Of a DNA stretch of 64,000 bases, positions 44,813 to 54,600 are shown piece by piece. The position numbers and the translations under genes are program-made. The notes below the pieces were generated by a model. That model saw only the letters and a program-made list of their open reading frames with translations. It ran no database searches and had not been told where the DNA came from. Each line of letters begins with the position of its first letter. Positions within the stretch are counted from its first letter, which is position 1. Source of the DNA: Turneriella sp. (GTDB lineage: Bacteria > Spirochaetota > Leptospiria > Turneriellales > Turneriellaceae). Where the stretch lies: positions 1 to 64,000 of the forward strand of contig JABARV010000004.1 in NCBI GenBank assembly GCA_019186965.1, written 5' to 3'.

Positions 44813-45219
44813 ACGTGTATAACGACAGACGCTGTTTTTCTTTTAGGCACGTGTGGGTTTTTAAGCCACATTGCCTGCAGAAAAGAATCACGCTCCTCTG
44901 GTGTAAACTTAACATCGTACACTTCGCCTGTTTTACTGTTAACAACATGGTCGTGTTCAGCCATGTTGGAATCGTAAAGGAGTACGTCGCTACGCGCACG
45001 CAATGTTTTTAGGAGGCCATGCTCTGCAAAAAGGTTAAGTACGTTAAAAACTGTCGCACGGGAGACACGCGGAAAATCGGTATTTATTTCGCGAAAAATT
45101 TCTTCTGCAGTAAAATGGCGGCAAGTGCCCAGTATATGTTTTGCAATCTCCAGTTTTTGGAGCGAAATGCGTAATCCACGTTCTTTAAGTAACTTCGCAA
45201 TTTCAGCAGAGCCCTTCAT
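44809..45219 (-). CDS. Fur-family regulator, PerR-like
   Basis: A 136-residue ferric-uptake-regulator family protein with the winged-helix part (LKERGLRISLQKLEIAKHIL, HFTAEEIFREINTDFPRVSRATVFNVLNLF split in two helices) and a dimer domain with LYDSNMAEHDHVVNSKTGEVYDV (His-rich metal site). The two CxxC motifs for structural zinc are absent, as in some PerR-like spirochaete proteins. A PerR-like box overlaps its own promoter region (see 45224-45250), so auto-regulation is likely. The end overlaps hrpB by 4 bases. Confidence 0.75.
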   Translation of the reverse strand: MKGSAEIAKLLKERGLRISLQKLEIAKHILGTCRHFTAEEIFREINTDFPRVSRATVFNVLNLFAEHGLLKTLRARSDVLLYDSNMAEHDHVVNSKTGEVYDVKFTPEERDSFLQAMWLKNPHVPKRKTASVVIHV

Positions 45220-45223
45220 AGTG

Positions 45224-45250
45224 CTTCTAATATAATTATTAAATTAGAAG
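45224..45250. promoter_or_regulatory. PerR/Fur-like operator over the regulator's promoter
   Basis: An inverted repeat CTTCTAAT ... ATTAGAAG (45224-45231 and 45243-45250) encloses ATATAATTATTAAAT (45230-45244), which matches the PerR box consensus TTATAATNATTATAA at most positions. It lies 5 to 31 bases before the ATG, and on the minus strand TAGACG and TATATT at 17-base spacing fit a promoter overlapping it. Confidence 0.6.
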
Positions 45251-45350
45251 GCGTCTATTTTTAGACATAACTTTTAAGCTGTTTTTATGCACCGCTCCTT
45301 TTTGCAATGAGGCGTGAGATACCTGGAGTGATTAAATAAAACGCACGCTT

Positions 45351-46016
45351 CTATCTACTTGCACGAATTGCTCTGCCTACAAATGGCGAAAGGCCAATTA
45401 CGCGGATCATCAGCCGGTTTATAAGTGCTAACGGCCATGGAAGAGGGCGCAGAAAATCAATAAACAAAACAACACGCCGCTCGGTGGTGTTATTCCACGC
45501 TTCGTGGTCTATGGTGTCGTCAAAAATTAAAGGAGTACCAATTTTCCAAAGATGTGTTGTTTCGCCAACGCGGATTCCTAAATCTCCTTTCGGCACAATG
45601 AGGGGGATTTGGCAGCGCAGTACCCCTGCATAAGGGCCCCTGTGTGGCGTAATGTGAGTTTTGGGTTCGAGGATGGAAAACATTGCTGTTGTAATTTCGG
45701 GTATACTTTCGATAAGTCTTGTTGTCTTTGGGCATAGGTCGTAATTTTCGGATATTTTACGTCTATACGCTTTTAGTATAAAAACTTTCCATGAGTTTCC
45801 TGTGGTAATGCGGTTTTGTTCCGCAGAAATACTCCCAAACTCTCGTAAATTTTTATTGTAGAGGTTGTTGAACTCAGACAGAATTACACCGGTGTGCTGG
45901 CATAAACCAGTTGCCCAAGTGGGTGTAGGCATTTGGATAACTGGGGTTCGCCGAAAAAGGCTCTCGATAGCAAAAATTAATTTTTGGCCGAGCCATGAAA
46001 TAATTTTGTATCGCAT
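45351..46016 (-). CDS. Aspartyl/asparaginyl beta-hydroxylase family (LpxO-like)
   Basis: A 221-residue Fe(II)/2-oxoglutarate-dependent oxygenase. Visible blocks: SILEPKTHITPHRGPYAGVLRCQIPLIVP contains the first metal His in ITPHRG and the 2OG-binding Arg region, and FDDTIDHEAWNNTTERRVVLFID contains the second metal His (DHEAWN). LpxO 2-hydroxylates a lipid A acyl chain; other members hydroxylate Asp/Asn in proteins. A neighbouring glycan-modification gene group supports an envelope substrate. Ribosome site is weak. The promoter region is shared with the divergent acetyltransferase gene. Confidence 0.75.
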   Translation of the reverse strand: MRYKIISWLGQKLIFAIESLFRRTPVIQMPTPTWATGLCQHTGVILSEFNNLYNKNLREFGSISAEQNRITTGNSWKVFILKAYRRKISENYDLCPKTTRLIESIPEITTAMFSILEPKTHITPHRGPYAGVLRCQIPLIVPKGDLGIRVGETTHLWKIGTPLIFDDTIDHEAWNNTTERRVVLFIDFLRPLPWPLALINRLMIRVIGLSPFVGRAIRASR

Positions 46017-46033
46017 ATTATTTCCTCAAGATG

Positions 46034-46062
46034 TTGACAAGGCATCTGTTGTCTTTTACTGA
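46034..46062 (+). promoter_or_regulatory. Sigma70-like promoter
   Basis: TTGACA (46034-46039), a 17-base spacer and TACTGA (46057-46062, poor -10). It lies 27 bases before the ATG of the acetyltransferase gene, which has GAGCAAGG upstream. Confidence 0.35.
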
Positions 46063-46089
46063 AATCTACTGCCACGAGCAAGGTTTTTT

Positions 46090-46713
46090 ATGCTTCCGTT
46101 TATCGCCATTGATTATCTTGGAATAAGGCTTCACCAGATTCGAGATGAAGACTTAGAAATCGTTTTTCAAGGTAGAAATAAGGACTTTGTGCGGAGAAAT
46201 CATTTTCATCAAGAGAAAATTACTGAGGTGGAGCACAATGCTTGGTATAAGCAAATTTGTGCAGCAAGGGATTACTATTTTGTAGTTTCAAAAGATAATG
46301 AACGAGTTGGTCTCGTGTACTTAAAGGATATAAAACCAAATTTTAAAAGTGGGCACACAGGAATTTTTTTTTGGAATGAAAAAATTTTACATACAAAAGT
46401 GCCCCTTAAAACAGCGTTAGCTTTCACAGATTTGTTTTTTAGCGCTGCAAGCTTAGAACGAATGGAAGCGATTGTACGCAAAGATAACATGGCGATGTTA
46501 AATATTTTTGATTTTTTTAGGTTTGAAAAAACTTTCTCTGCCACGGAAGAAAAAGTATACCTTTTTTGTAAGCATGCGTCATATATGGAAGAAAGAGCGC
46601 GGCTATTGCATTTTTCTCAGCGTATTAATCGGGACGAAGCGTCATGGGTGCTTCGCATTGAAGGCGAAAAAGATGAAAGGCACCATCCGGAGATTTTGCG
46701 ATTGATTCCGTAA
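46090..46713 (+). CDS. GNAT acetyltransferase, PseH/FlmH-like
   Basis: A 207-residue protein with an acetyltransferase-like pattern: GIRLHQIRDEDLEIVFQGRN, then VRRNHFHQEKITEVEHNAWYKQI, the N-terminal style of PseH (UDP-4-amino-sugar N-acetyltransferase), followed by YYFVVSKDNERVGLVYLKDI and GIFFWNEKI...ALAFTDLFFSAASLERMEAIVRKDNMAMLNIFDFFRF, with the GNAT core containing the MEAIVRKDNMAMLNIF acetyl-CoA segment. It may acetylate an amino sugar used by the glycosyltransferases downstream. It begins a three-gene run with those genes. Confidence 0.65.
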   Translation: MLPFIAIDYLGIRLHQIRDEDLEIVFQGRNKDFVRRNHFHQEKITEVEHNAWYKQICAARDYYFVVSKDNERVGLVYLKDIKPNFKSGHTGIFFWNEKILHTKVPLKTALAFTDLFFSAASLERMEAIVRKDNMAMLNIFDFFRFEKTFSATEEKVYLFCKHASYMEERARLLHFSQRINRDEASWVLRIEGEKDERHHPEILRLIP

Positions 46714-46725
46714 AATAAATACTGG

Positions 46726-47439
46726 ATGAAGATTCACAAAAGTACAGCAAAAAATAATTTTTCGATTTCCGTTGTTGTACCCGTGTATAATAATGCTAAA
46801 ATTTTATCAACTACTGTCCAGCGGTTAGCATCTTTTTGTGAATCCCAATTTGCCGATTATGAAATTTTGTTCGTTGACGATGCAAGCCAAGATAATTCGT
46901 TAGAATTTTTAAGAAAGCTTGTAGATAGCTATTCTTCATTTCGCGTGTTGTCGTTTCCTGTTAACAAAGGACAGCAAACGGCGATTTTTGAAGGAATCAT
47001 CCACGCAAAAGGGGATATTATACTAAATACCGATGCAGATTTACCGTTTGTTGAATCCGACATTTTGCAAATGCTACAATTGACAAAAAATAAGTATGAG
47101 GTTGTTTTTGGGCGTCGCCGCACAGTATGGAAAAAAAATTGGTGGCGGCGTATAGGGTCATTTTTCGGGAACGCTATTTTTAATCTTTTGTTTAGGTATA
47201 AAATTTATGATTTCGGATGCTCTGTCGCCGCTGTAAGGCGCGAAGTTGTCGATCGCTTGCGTGAAAGAAAGTATCCTCCGAAACTTATCAAGCTCGAGGT
47301 TTTAAGGATTGCAAAGTCGTATATCGAATTTGAATTACAACCAAACGAAAACTCCTCTAAGGGAAAGTCAAGCTATACCGCTGTGAAACTTTTTAAGCTT
47401 CTTCTACAAATTTTTCTTTGCAGGGTTTGGCGTAATTAA
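46726..47439 (+). CDS. GT2-family glycosyltransferase
   Basis: A 237-residue GT-A enzyme: SISVVVPVYNNAKILSTTV, EILFVDDASQDNSLEFL (metal/nucleotide Asp motif), NKGQQTAIFEGIIHAKGDIILNTDADLPF (DxD equivalent DAD) and YKIYDFGCSVAAVRREVV. Its C-terminus lacks the long membrane anchor of dolichol-phosphate-type GT2 enzymes but has a short hydrophobic end (LFKLLLQIFLCRVW). It probably transfers a sugar to a lipid or carrier. The gene for a membrane glycosyltransferase follows at once. Confidence 0.8.
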   Translation: MKIHKSTAKNNFSISVVVPVYNNAKILSTTVQRLASFCESQFADYEILFVDDASQDNSLEFLRKLVDSYSSFRVLSFPVNKGQQTAIFEGIIHAKGDIILNTDADLPFVESDILQMLQLTKNKYEVVFGRRRTVWKKNWWRRIGSFFGNAIFNLLFRYKIYDFGCSVAAVRREVVDRLRERKYPPKLIKLEVLRIAKSYIEFELQPNENSSKGKSSYTAVKLFKLLLQIFLCRVWRN

Positions 47440-47447
47440 TACAGGAA

Positions 47448-49043
47448 ATGGGTATGTTGCGTTTTGGGAGTGGATGCATAACCAAATTCCGAAAGCATTG
47501 GGTAATATTGTTTGTACTGTTGGGCGCGAGCGTAATCTATTTCAAACTTCCGTTACGCCTTCAAGCAATGGAGCCTTATGCGTACGCAGCGGCAATCGAA
47601 GGTTACTACGATTTATCACAGAGTTTTTCAGTTGCTCAGGGTTATCCTCTACCCAATTTTAGTCGATACCATCCAAACCATCCCCTGGGACACGCACTTT
47701 TGGGAGCTGTTTATGATCTTTTTTCAGTACCTGCGTTAGAGGGCATGTTCTTTTTGAACATGGTAAGTATTTTAATAAGTGCTGTATTTCTTTATTTGCT
47801 ATGCTTGTACTTTAATTTTAAGCCTTTAGCCGCCGCACTTACAAGCGCTTTGTTTTTGTCTTCGTATGTTTCGCTTTTTGCGGTTTTCTCGGGAGAATTC
47901 CATGCACCTGCGTTAGCTTTAGCTATGGGAGGGGTGTGGCAGGCGTGTGTATTTATTGATACGTGGAAGAAAAAAGCATTGTGGTACGCCACACTTTTTT
48001 TTACCTGTGCTTCGGTGTACCATTTGGATGCTCTTTTCTTAACGATACTCATGGGCTTTTTTGTCCTATATTACGTTGTTAAAGAAAAGCAATTTCACGC
48101 AGTTATATTTCCTTTTTTATTTTTTATCATAAGCTTGATTATTTTCTATATTCTTATTCCAGTCTACAAATTCCACCTGCATTCGGTCGATGATTTTTTT
48201 AAGTATTTCTTTATTTATGTCCACAAAGATGCTCTCCAATTTAGTGTATTTGCGTGGCTATGGGCGATGCACCGCACGATGCTTGACGCAGCTGTGTTTG
48301 TAATACCCATAACGGAAATAGTTCTTAAGGCTAGCGTTGCGTTTTGGGTAATTTTCTTGTGGAAAGCCATCTGTTTTTGGAAAAACACTGTTCGCGAAAA
48401 AAGTACAAAAATGGCCCCTTTTATTTTTGCTTCAGGTGTTTTGGTGTACGCTATTTTGGGTGTGCGACCAGATGGACTTTTGGGCTGGCTATATTTGATT
48501 CCGTTCCTCTTTATTTTTGTTTTTAATTCCGCACGAAACACTAACGCGTGGTTTTTGAGTTTGCATCTTGTTGTTGTGCTTGCAATTCTTTCGTGGAATA
48601 TTCTTTTTGCAATTTGGCCTAATTCTATCCAAAGGGATAGTGATCGCTTTTTCTTTGATCTTCCCCGCGAAATTTCAAAAGATTCGCCAATTGCGTTTGT
48701 AATCGGTGGAGATCCTGTTCTCATGCACTCGGAGGCTTGGTACGCGGGCAGCAAACGCGGATATCGTAACCAAACATTCTTTTTACCAGCATACGGAGAA
48801 TATAATTTTCCACAAAATTTAGACCGCTGGTTAAAGCAACATCCCAAAGGCATTGTGGTAACAGATAAGTACCAAGCAAACTTGGAGCAACTATTACTCC
48901 GACAAAAGCAAGTGCGTACAAGGTGGTTAGACCGTGCCGCACAATGGCCTGAACAAGCAGTGCCCATTACGTTAAATGTAGAAAGGGGGCGTAATTTTTA
49001 TTATAACAAGCGACTGACAGTATGGATTCCTAAGGAAGAGTGA
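47448..49043 (+). CDS. Membrane glycosyltransferase, GT39/ArnT-like
   Basis: A 531-residue polytopic protein with about ten or more membrane helices and an acidic early loop (LQAMEPYAYAAAIEGYYDL), like the catalytic loop of GT-C enzymes (PMT/ArnT). Further loop residues include ANDHPLGH (HPNHPLGH) and the helices VILFVLLGASVIYF to LVVVLAILSWNILF. A C-terminal periplasmic tail begins near residue 400. GT-C enzymes use a polyprenyl-phosphate sugar donor, which the GT2 upstream could make. Acceptor unknown. Confidence 0.65.
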   Translation: MGMLRFGSGCITKFRKHWVILFVLLGASVIYFKLPLRLQAMEPYAYAAAIEGYYDLSQSFSVAQGYPLPNFSRYHPNHPLGHALLGAVYDLFSVPALEGMFFLNMVSILISAVFLYLLCLYFNFKPLAAALTSALFLSSYVSLFAVFSGEFHAPALALAMGGVWQACVFIDTWKKKALWYATLFFTCASVYHLDALFLTILMGFFVLYYVVKEKQFHAVIFPFLFFIISLIIFYILIPVYKFHLHSVDDFFKYFFIYVHKDALQFSVFAWLWAMHRTMLDAAVFVIPITEIVLKASVAFWVIFLWKAICFWKNTVREKSTKMAPFIFASGVLVYAILGVRPDGLLGWLYLIPFLFIFVFNSARNTNAWFLSLHLVVVLAILSWNILFAIWPNSIQRDSDRFFFDLPREISKDSPIAFVIGGDPVLMHSEAWYAGSKRGYRNQTFFLPAYGEYNFPQNLDRWLKQHPKGIVVTDKYQANLEQLLLRQKQVRTRWLDRAAQWPEQAVPITLNVERGRNFYYNKRLTVWIPKEE

Positions 49044-49054
49044 TCAAGATTTAT

Positions 49055-49537
49055 TTACATTTGTCGCGATTCAATATTTGTCAGTTGTACCTTTTTTTTA
49101 ATGGAGCGAAAAAGTTCATCCATGTCTTTGTTGGATTTTAGTTGTAAATGCCATTTTTCCACTAATGGAATTGTCCCTGTAACATTTTTTTGAAAACGCT
49201 GGAATTCTTTTTTTAAGAGTTTTTCAATTTCATTTTTTTCTGAACGGATATTCGGATATTCCTTCCCAATGCGGCGGACTTCGGCATTAAGAAAATCAAT
49301 CGTTTTTTCTAACTTTTTTGCGCCTTTGTAAACAGAGGGAATGGGCGCATCGTCGGCGAGAAGAGATTGTACCTCTTCGAGTTCTGTGTTGAGGCGGTTA
49401 AAAAGGTTGCGAAAATCATTCTCCCACGGTTTTGCTTTGCAATTTACCAAAAAAAGGATGCTCAAGACTAAAAGAAGGAAAGCAAAATACTTTTTTGAAG
49501 CAAATTCTTGCAATATTTTATATTTTATAAGCTTCAT
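49055..49537 (-). CDS. Small coiled-coil lipoprotein
   Basis: A 160-residue predicted lipoprotein; the leader AFLLLVLSILFLVNC ends in a spirochaetal lipobox. The rest is one long charged helix (VQSLLADDAPIPSVYKGAKK, IEKLLKKEFQRFQKNV), suggesting a coiled-coil or helical hairpin. No family was recognised. Its start overlaps the end of the upstream UbiA-like gene by 20 bases, so it is probably part of the same operon. Confidence 0.6.
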   Translation of the reverse strand: MKLIKYKILQEFASKKYFAFLLLVLSILFLVNCKAKPWENDFRNLFNRLNTELEEVQSLLADDAPIPSVYKGAKKLEKTIDFLNAEVRRIGKEYPNIRSEKNEIEKLLKKEFQRFQKNVTGTIPLVEKWHLQLKSNKDMDELFRSIKKKVQLTNIESRQM

Positions 49538-50990
49538 AAATAATCAAGTTTGCGATAGTACAGCAGACGACAAATAAAAAAAACTGGAATGCCCGTGCAC
49601 GGTGTATTCTAAGTATTGCGCCTGCCATAAGAAACGATAGAATGCAGTGTATTGCACTTCCCGCGCTTAACCAGTTGTAGTAGAATATTCCCGGTAGAAG
49701 CGTTGCAAGACTAAAGAAAAAAGCCAGCCATTGGTTAAAGTGTTTTACCGAAATTTTTTTCTTCTGAAGTAAAGTGTAAACCGTGCGACGGCCTTCAAGG
49801 TTATCGTTATGGATGTCCTTTGCGTCTTTTAAAATTGAAAAAAGGGAAAATCCACCAAAAATTATTCCACTTAATAAAATAATTTTCTCTTGGGGATGCC
49901 TAACGAAACCGGAAAAAATTCCCGTTAAAAATGCCATAAGTCCCCACAACCCTTCGACTTTCATGGAGCCAAAAAGAGTCGCACGCATATTAAAAAACGG
50001 ATAATGGTAAAGTACAGAAAGCGAAAAGCATACAAGACCCAAAAGTGCAAACTTAAATCCTGCGAGAAAAAGTAAAAGGTACACGTAAACTGCGGTAGCG
50101 TTCGCAATATCAACTAACCGTGTTTCTTTCTCAGTGGCGGTCACATTAAAATCATTTTGTGCAGTAACTGCAATAGCTGTTGCCAGAGTAACAATGCACG
50201 CCAAGATCATGTCGCGACTACTTGCATGAGCAATAACTGCACCCAAAATAGTCAAAAGTATAAAGGGTAAAAAATGCAATATACGCGCAAAATATACAGA
50301 GAGTGTGCGTGTTTTGTACACGTCGATAATCCACGCAACAAGGATTTGAAAAATGGAAAGTACAAAAAGTACAGGTCTTGACTGTGCAACTGGAAGGCCT
50401 TTAAGATAATCAGGGTGCGCAATATAACCGTACAACAAATAACTTACCAAGCCGGGTAGTACGAGAGAATAAATTAGGTATGCAATGTACGCAAGTAAAA
50501 CAGCAAAGCAAGCGCTCAAAATTTTTTGCGTGCGTGTATAAACAAAAAATGCCGCGAAAAATATAGTAAGGTAAACGGTGATTGCTTCACCTATGGGATA
50601 ATTGCGATCTGGCGCATACGCAAACCAAGGGAACGAGGCGTAGTCGTGGCTTAAAAAATATCCGTAGAAAACACGGTGCGTTTGCGCCGAACCTAAAATA
50701 AAATCGAGAATGGGCGGTAGTATTCCAAGTAATGTCGCAAAGGCCACCGGTTGCAGAGTCTTGCCGTAGTGAATTTTGGGTATCATTGAAAGCAGGGCAG
50801 AATAAATAAACGGCAAAGAAAAATAGAACGGAACGTACGCTAAAATATCGCTCCCTTGTACTTCGATACCAAAAAAGAGCGTTTCAAGAATCGCACGGGT
50901 TATACCTACGAAGAGTGAGAAAAAAATTAGGGTACGTACAGAGAATGTTGTGCGTGTATTACGCGTTACCCAAAAGCGGAAAAAATGCAT
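49518..50990 (-). CDS. Membrane protein with UbiA-like C-terminal half
   Basis: A 490-residue polytopic protein. The first half (about 1-235) has several helices with no assigned family. The second half has a UbiA-type pattern: a late Asp motif SILKDAKDIHNDNLEGRRTVYT (about 385-406) typical of the second prenyl-diphosphate site, and an earlier TAQNDFNVTATEKETRLVD (about 276-294) in place of the usual NDxxDxxxD, degenerate in its last Asp. UbiA enzymes move prenyl groups to aromatic acceptors. A degenerate first site and the extra N-terminal half make the activity uncertain. It overlaps the next lipoprotein gene by one base. Confidence 0.6.
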   Translation of the reverse strand: MHFFRFWVTRNTRTTFSVRTLIFFSLFVGITRAILETLFFGIEVQGSDILAYVPFYFSLPFIYSALLSMIPKIHYGKTLQPVAFATLLGILPPILDFILGSAQTHRVFYGYFLSHDYASFPWFAYAPDRNYPIGEAITVYLTIFFAAFFVYTRTQKILSACFAVLLAYIAYLIYSLVLPGLVSYLLYGYIAHPDYLKGLPVAQSRPVLFVLSIFQILVAWIIDVYKTRTLSVYFARILHFLPFILLTILGAVIAHASSRDMILACIVTLATAIAVTAQNDFNVTATEKETRLVDIANATAVYVYLLLFLAGFKFALLGLVCFSLSVLYHYPFFNMRATLFGSMKVEGLWGLMAFLTGIFSGFVRHPQEKIILLSGIIFGGFSLFSILKDAKDIHNDNLEGRRTVYTLLQKKKISVKHFNQWLAFFFSLATLLPGIFYYNWLSAGSAIHCILSFLMAGAILRIHRARAFQFFLFVVCCTIANLIIYEAYKI

Positions 50991-51604
50991 CAGTACTGGG
51001 CAAGACCTGTCGAGAGCTCAGGGTGTGCATACTTTTTAGCAAGTTCGTCGGGAGAGGTTTTTTCGGGAGTGAATATAAATTTACGGTTTGTAAACTCCAA
51101 CCTTATTTCGCCCTTTTTTGTATCCCCTGTCAAAACTGCGCCTTCGGGTATTGGTTTTCCTGTTTTGTCCTTTGAGATAAAAATAGCTTCATACGCGTGC
51201 ATAGTACCCGCACTTTCTAATTTTTTTAGACGGCCTGGCCGTACGGTAAAACTGCCGCCTTCAATAAAAAAAAGTTCGTCGCATACATCTTTTTCTATAC
51301 GCAAAAAATAGCGTGCGTCTTTTATATTCGAGCGAATTTTATCTGCCGACAATTCGTTGGGTTTAGGTTCATAATTTTTTAAGTGGGTTTTTTCAATATA
51401 CTCGCTAAACTGCGCGGCATCGACAGACCAAAAACCAGCTAATGGAGCGTTATCTTTCTTGAGCGGTGTTTTAAAATATGCGGAGATAATTGTTGATCGG
51501 ATGTCTTTATCTTTATTCGCCAGCTTAGGAACGTCCGCTTTGCGGCAGTTTATTGTAGATAAAAATAACGCAACAAAGAAAAAAATAAAGAGACGTGCGT
51601 ACAT
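50990..51604 (-). CDS. Lipoprotein of unknown function
   Basis: A 204-residue predicted lipoprotein; the leader FIFFFVALFLSTINC ends with a lipobox. Body is mostly beta (AGFWSVDAAQFSEYI, ELFFIEGGSFTVRPGR, GEIRLEFTNRKFIF), unrecognised. An in-frame GTG at 51643 would add 13 residues; the ATG at 51604 gives a shorter and more usual N-region, although AGAAGG lies immediately before it, which is closer than ideal. It lies between the giant lipoprotein and the UbiA-like gene on one strand. Confidence 0.55.
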   Translation of the reverse strand: MYARLFIFFFVALFLSTINCRKADVPKLANKDKDIRSTIISAYFKTPLKKDNAPLAGFWSVDAAQFSEYIEKTHLKNYEPKPNELSADKIRSNIKDARYFLRIEKDVCDELFFIEGGSFTVRPGRLKKLESAGTMHAYEAIFISKDKTGKPIPEGAVLTGDTKKGEIRLEFTNRKFIFTPEKTSPDELAKKYAHPELSTGLAQY

Positions 51605-51649
51605 CCTTCTCGTTGCTTTGGTTGTACGCACTTTGAAAATCACTATGTG

Positions 51650-54600
51650 TTAAGGCCCAACTTTTGTGGGAGTGCCTGAAAAATCGACGGTACAACTTGA
51701 ACTCTGGTAATTTTTTTGCGTCTTCCATGTACCGCCGTTTGTAATGCAGCTACGCGCCATTGCTTGTCCAGAACTCGAAGTTCCTGCACCCGAGCAAAAA
51801 GTACCCCAATATGCTCCATAAGAGCCGACTGCGCCCAAATCTCCCGCTTGCAAGCCCTCACGGATACACTGCCAGTTGTCATTATTGTCGGCACTTTCGT
51901 CTGTGCAATAGGTGCTGGAGCCACCTAAAGGAGCGGTGTTGTTAAACCCTTTGGGATCAGGGAAGCCTACATAACTATCGTCTGTACCCATTGCCCAACC
52001 CAAAATCCCCGAACCTGTTCCTTTAAGCATACTCCACATATCCGAACAGCTGCCGGTGCAGCCGTTACTACCCAAGCCGTCATCCAAATTTCCGCCGATG
52101 GAAGTCAGCCCCCCCCAAATGATTTCGTCGGTCACTTTGTTGATACCAAAGGAACCACCGGAAAGTTTAGGCATAATGCTTTGGCAATTCGGCTGGCGGA
52201 CTCCTTGAGTTCCCGAACTCCAAGTGTAATAACCATATCGGTATGTGGTTGCACCATCTGTCAATGTTTCCTTGGGTCGAATACATTGTGTCGCTGTTGG
52301 TGCAGGTAAGCCGCTGTAACTTGAACCGACACTTTTACGCAAACCACCATCTGAGCCATCACTCCAAGAAACCGCAGGGCATGAACCGTTGTTCTCATCG
52401 TCATCACGCGCCCAACCGCAGTTCATCGCTGCAATTGACATTTGCCACCCCAGCGCGGACAGTAAACCTTCAAGGTATGGGCCTGCTTCGAGGTTAAGGA
52501 GTGCTGCCAAGCGGCGTGGACCAATCGCTGTGAACTCGAGGCAGCTGGGAGCTCCGGAATCTGCGCCTTGGGGAACGATACGCGTTCCAAAATGGATCAT
52601 CGACGCAAACGCTTTTGCAGTTTCATCTTCATCGTCGTCGAGGTTATTTGTCATGTATACTAAAGAACGGTTTACCGCCGCAGGGTGGGTTTCGTTAATA
52701 AGCGCTGCTGTAACAGCACCCGGTTGCCAGTTCACGAGTTGTGTTATGGCACGTAAGCGGCGCGTTGCATTCATCATGTCGATAGTTTTTTGAGTGTCTT
52801 GTACATCGCCGACGATATACGAAAATGCAGTGCCGTCGTTCACTTCAAGCATTGATTGTAAAAGGCGGTATCTGCCGTCTTTGGGATCGTTATTGTTGTA
52901 ATAACCACCGCCTGAAGGACCTTGTGTTGGTTTTTGGTAGCTTTGGTCGTCGCAGTCGTAGTAGATTGTATTTACCGTTTGCCAAGCAGCGCTCTTAGAT
53001 TGTTTTGCACGCCACAGGTATCCTGCAGCCGTGCAGGCTTCGGGGTATTGGTATGCAAGGTTTTGTACTACATTTGAAGAATTGATGCACGTTGGTCCAT
53101 ACTGGATGTATTTATCGTACGCGGGTCTAAGGCCGCACTTTTCAACCGCGTTCATAAGGCGCACCACACGCACTTGTTGACCAGTCGAGCGGGCACTTGC
53201 GCCGTTATATCCCAACTTGTTTACCACATCGCTGAGCGTTGCCATATCACCCACATTCTTTACGTTATCGACGCCGCCTTTCATGCGGGACGTGCCCAAA
53301 CCATTGAGGAGTGCGAGCATCTTTACGCGGTCTGCCCCTTCCCATATACCCGTGCCTCCGCCTGCCGCAAGACACGCGGCACGGGTGGTTTGTGTTGGGA
53401 AATTAGTACACCTACCCACGCCGAACCAGGTACCACCTGCTGATGCACAGGTAGTCGAATCATCGGTGGTGGTATTTATCCCCTGCACATACACCGAACA
53501 TGCATCGGCGCCGTTCATCACTTTAACCATGAGGTCGACGTTGGTGAGGTTGTTCACGATGTCGGTCATGTAGCGGATGCGAGTTAAGTTATCGATGAGG
53601 TACGATGCGTAGCCGATGTCTTGCACATAGACCATGAAATAAACTGTGTTGGGGATTTGCTCAATATTATTAATCATCTGGATGAGGCGGCCCAATTTAT
53701 CGGTCGTGTTCGTGTCGCAATCGGTTGTAGTGCAACCCGCGCCGCTGGGGTTCTCACCATACCAACCGTTTGTATCACCGTCATACGAACCTAAAGCACC
53801 CGTGCCGTACGTCGCATCGCCGTGCGTGTTTACAAGTGTGTTCACACGCGAAGGTTGGAGTACTGGGTGGTCTAAAAAGCGGATCATTAGGTCGGCGCTC
53901 GTCATTTCGCTCATGGTGCGCGAAAAATAACGAATGCGGTTGGTATTTTTGACGAGCCAAGTGCCGCTCGACGTTAGTTTGCCAAATGAAAGTTCGTTCA
54001 CCATCCGTGCCATGTTGAGGGGGCCGTTTGCACCCATGTCGGTCATGAGCGTCGTCATGCGGCCAAATTGGTCGGCGGTGGCGTTGGAGAGCGCATTGTT
54101 GTAAACAGGGGTCGCCATTGTCTTCATATCGTAGAGTGCGTCGGTCATGCGCTCTATACCGTTGTAACCGCCTACACCGTTGTCGGGGCGTAAGTTTCCG
54201 ACGATTTGCGCAATGGTGGTAGGGCCATAACCAGAACCCGCAAGGTCGTTCACAATACGTACGAAGTGGAATTTTATGCAAAAATTGGAGTTGATATCTC
54301 CCGGAGTACCTGTACAGTTCTGTGACATAGCGGCAGCTTTGGCATTGACCGCGCTAAAAAATTGTGCAAATTTTTTACCACCCGAAGCGCCCAATGTGGG
54401 ACCGTCATAAAAAAGCTCACCTTTTGAATAAGCAGTGTGTGTACCTGACCCTGTAGTGGTTATGTCAATCGCTGCGCCGCCTGGGGTCAAGCTCACTTGA
54501 AAGTCGTTTGCGGTGGCGTTCAGCATATAGTATTTTTTGCCGGGTTTGAGAGGAAGGGGCAAGGTACCCGTCGTGTCAAAATCAACGGGAGATTGTTCAC

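Noticed and set aside
49518-50990. Plain quinone prenyltransferase (ubiA/menA)
   Set aside because: The first Asp-rich motif is degenerate and half of the protein is extra membrane sequence.
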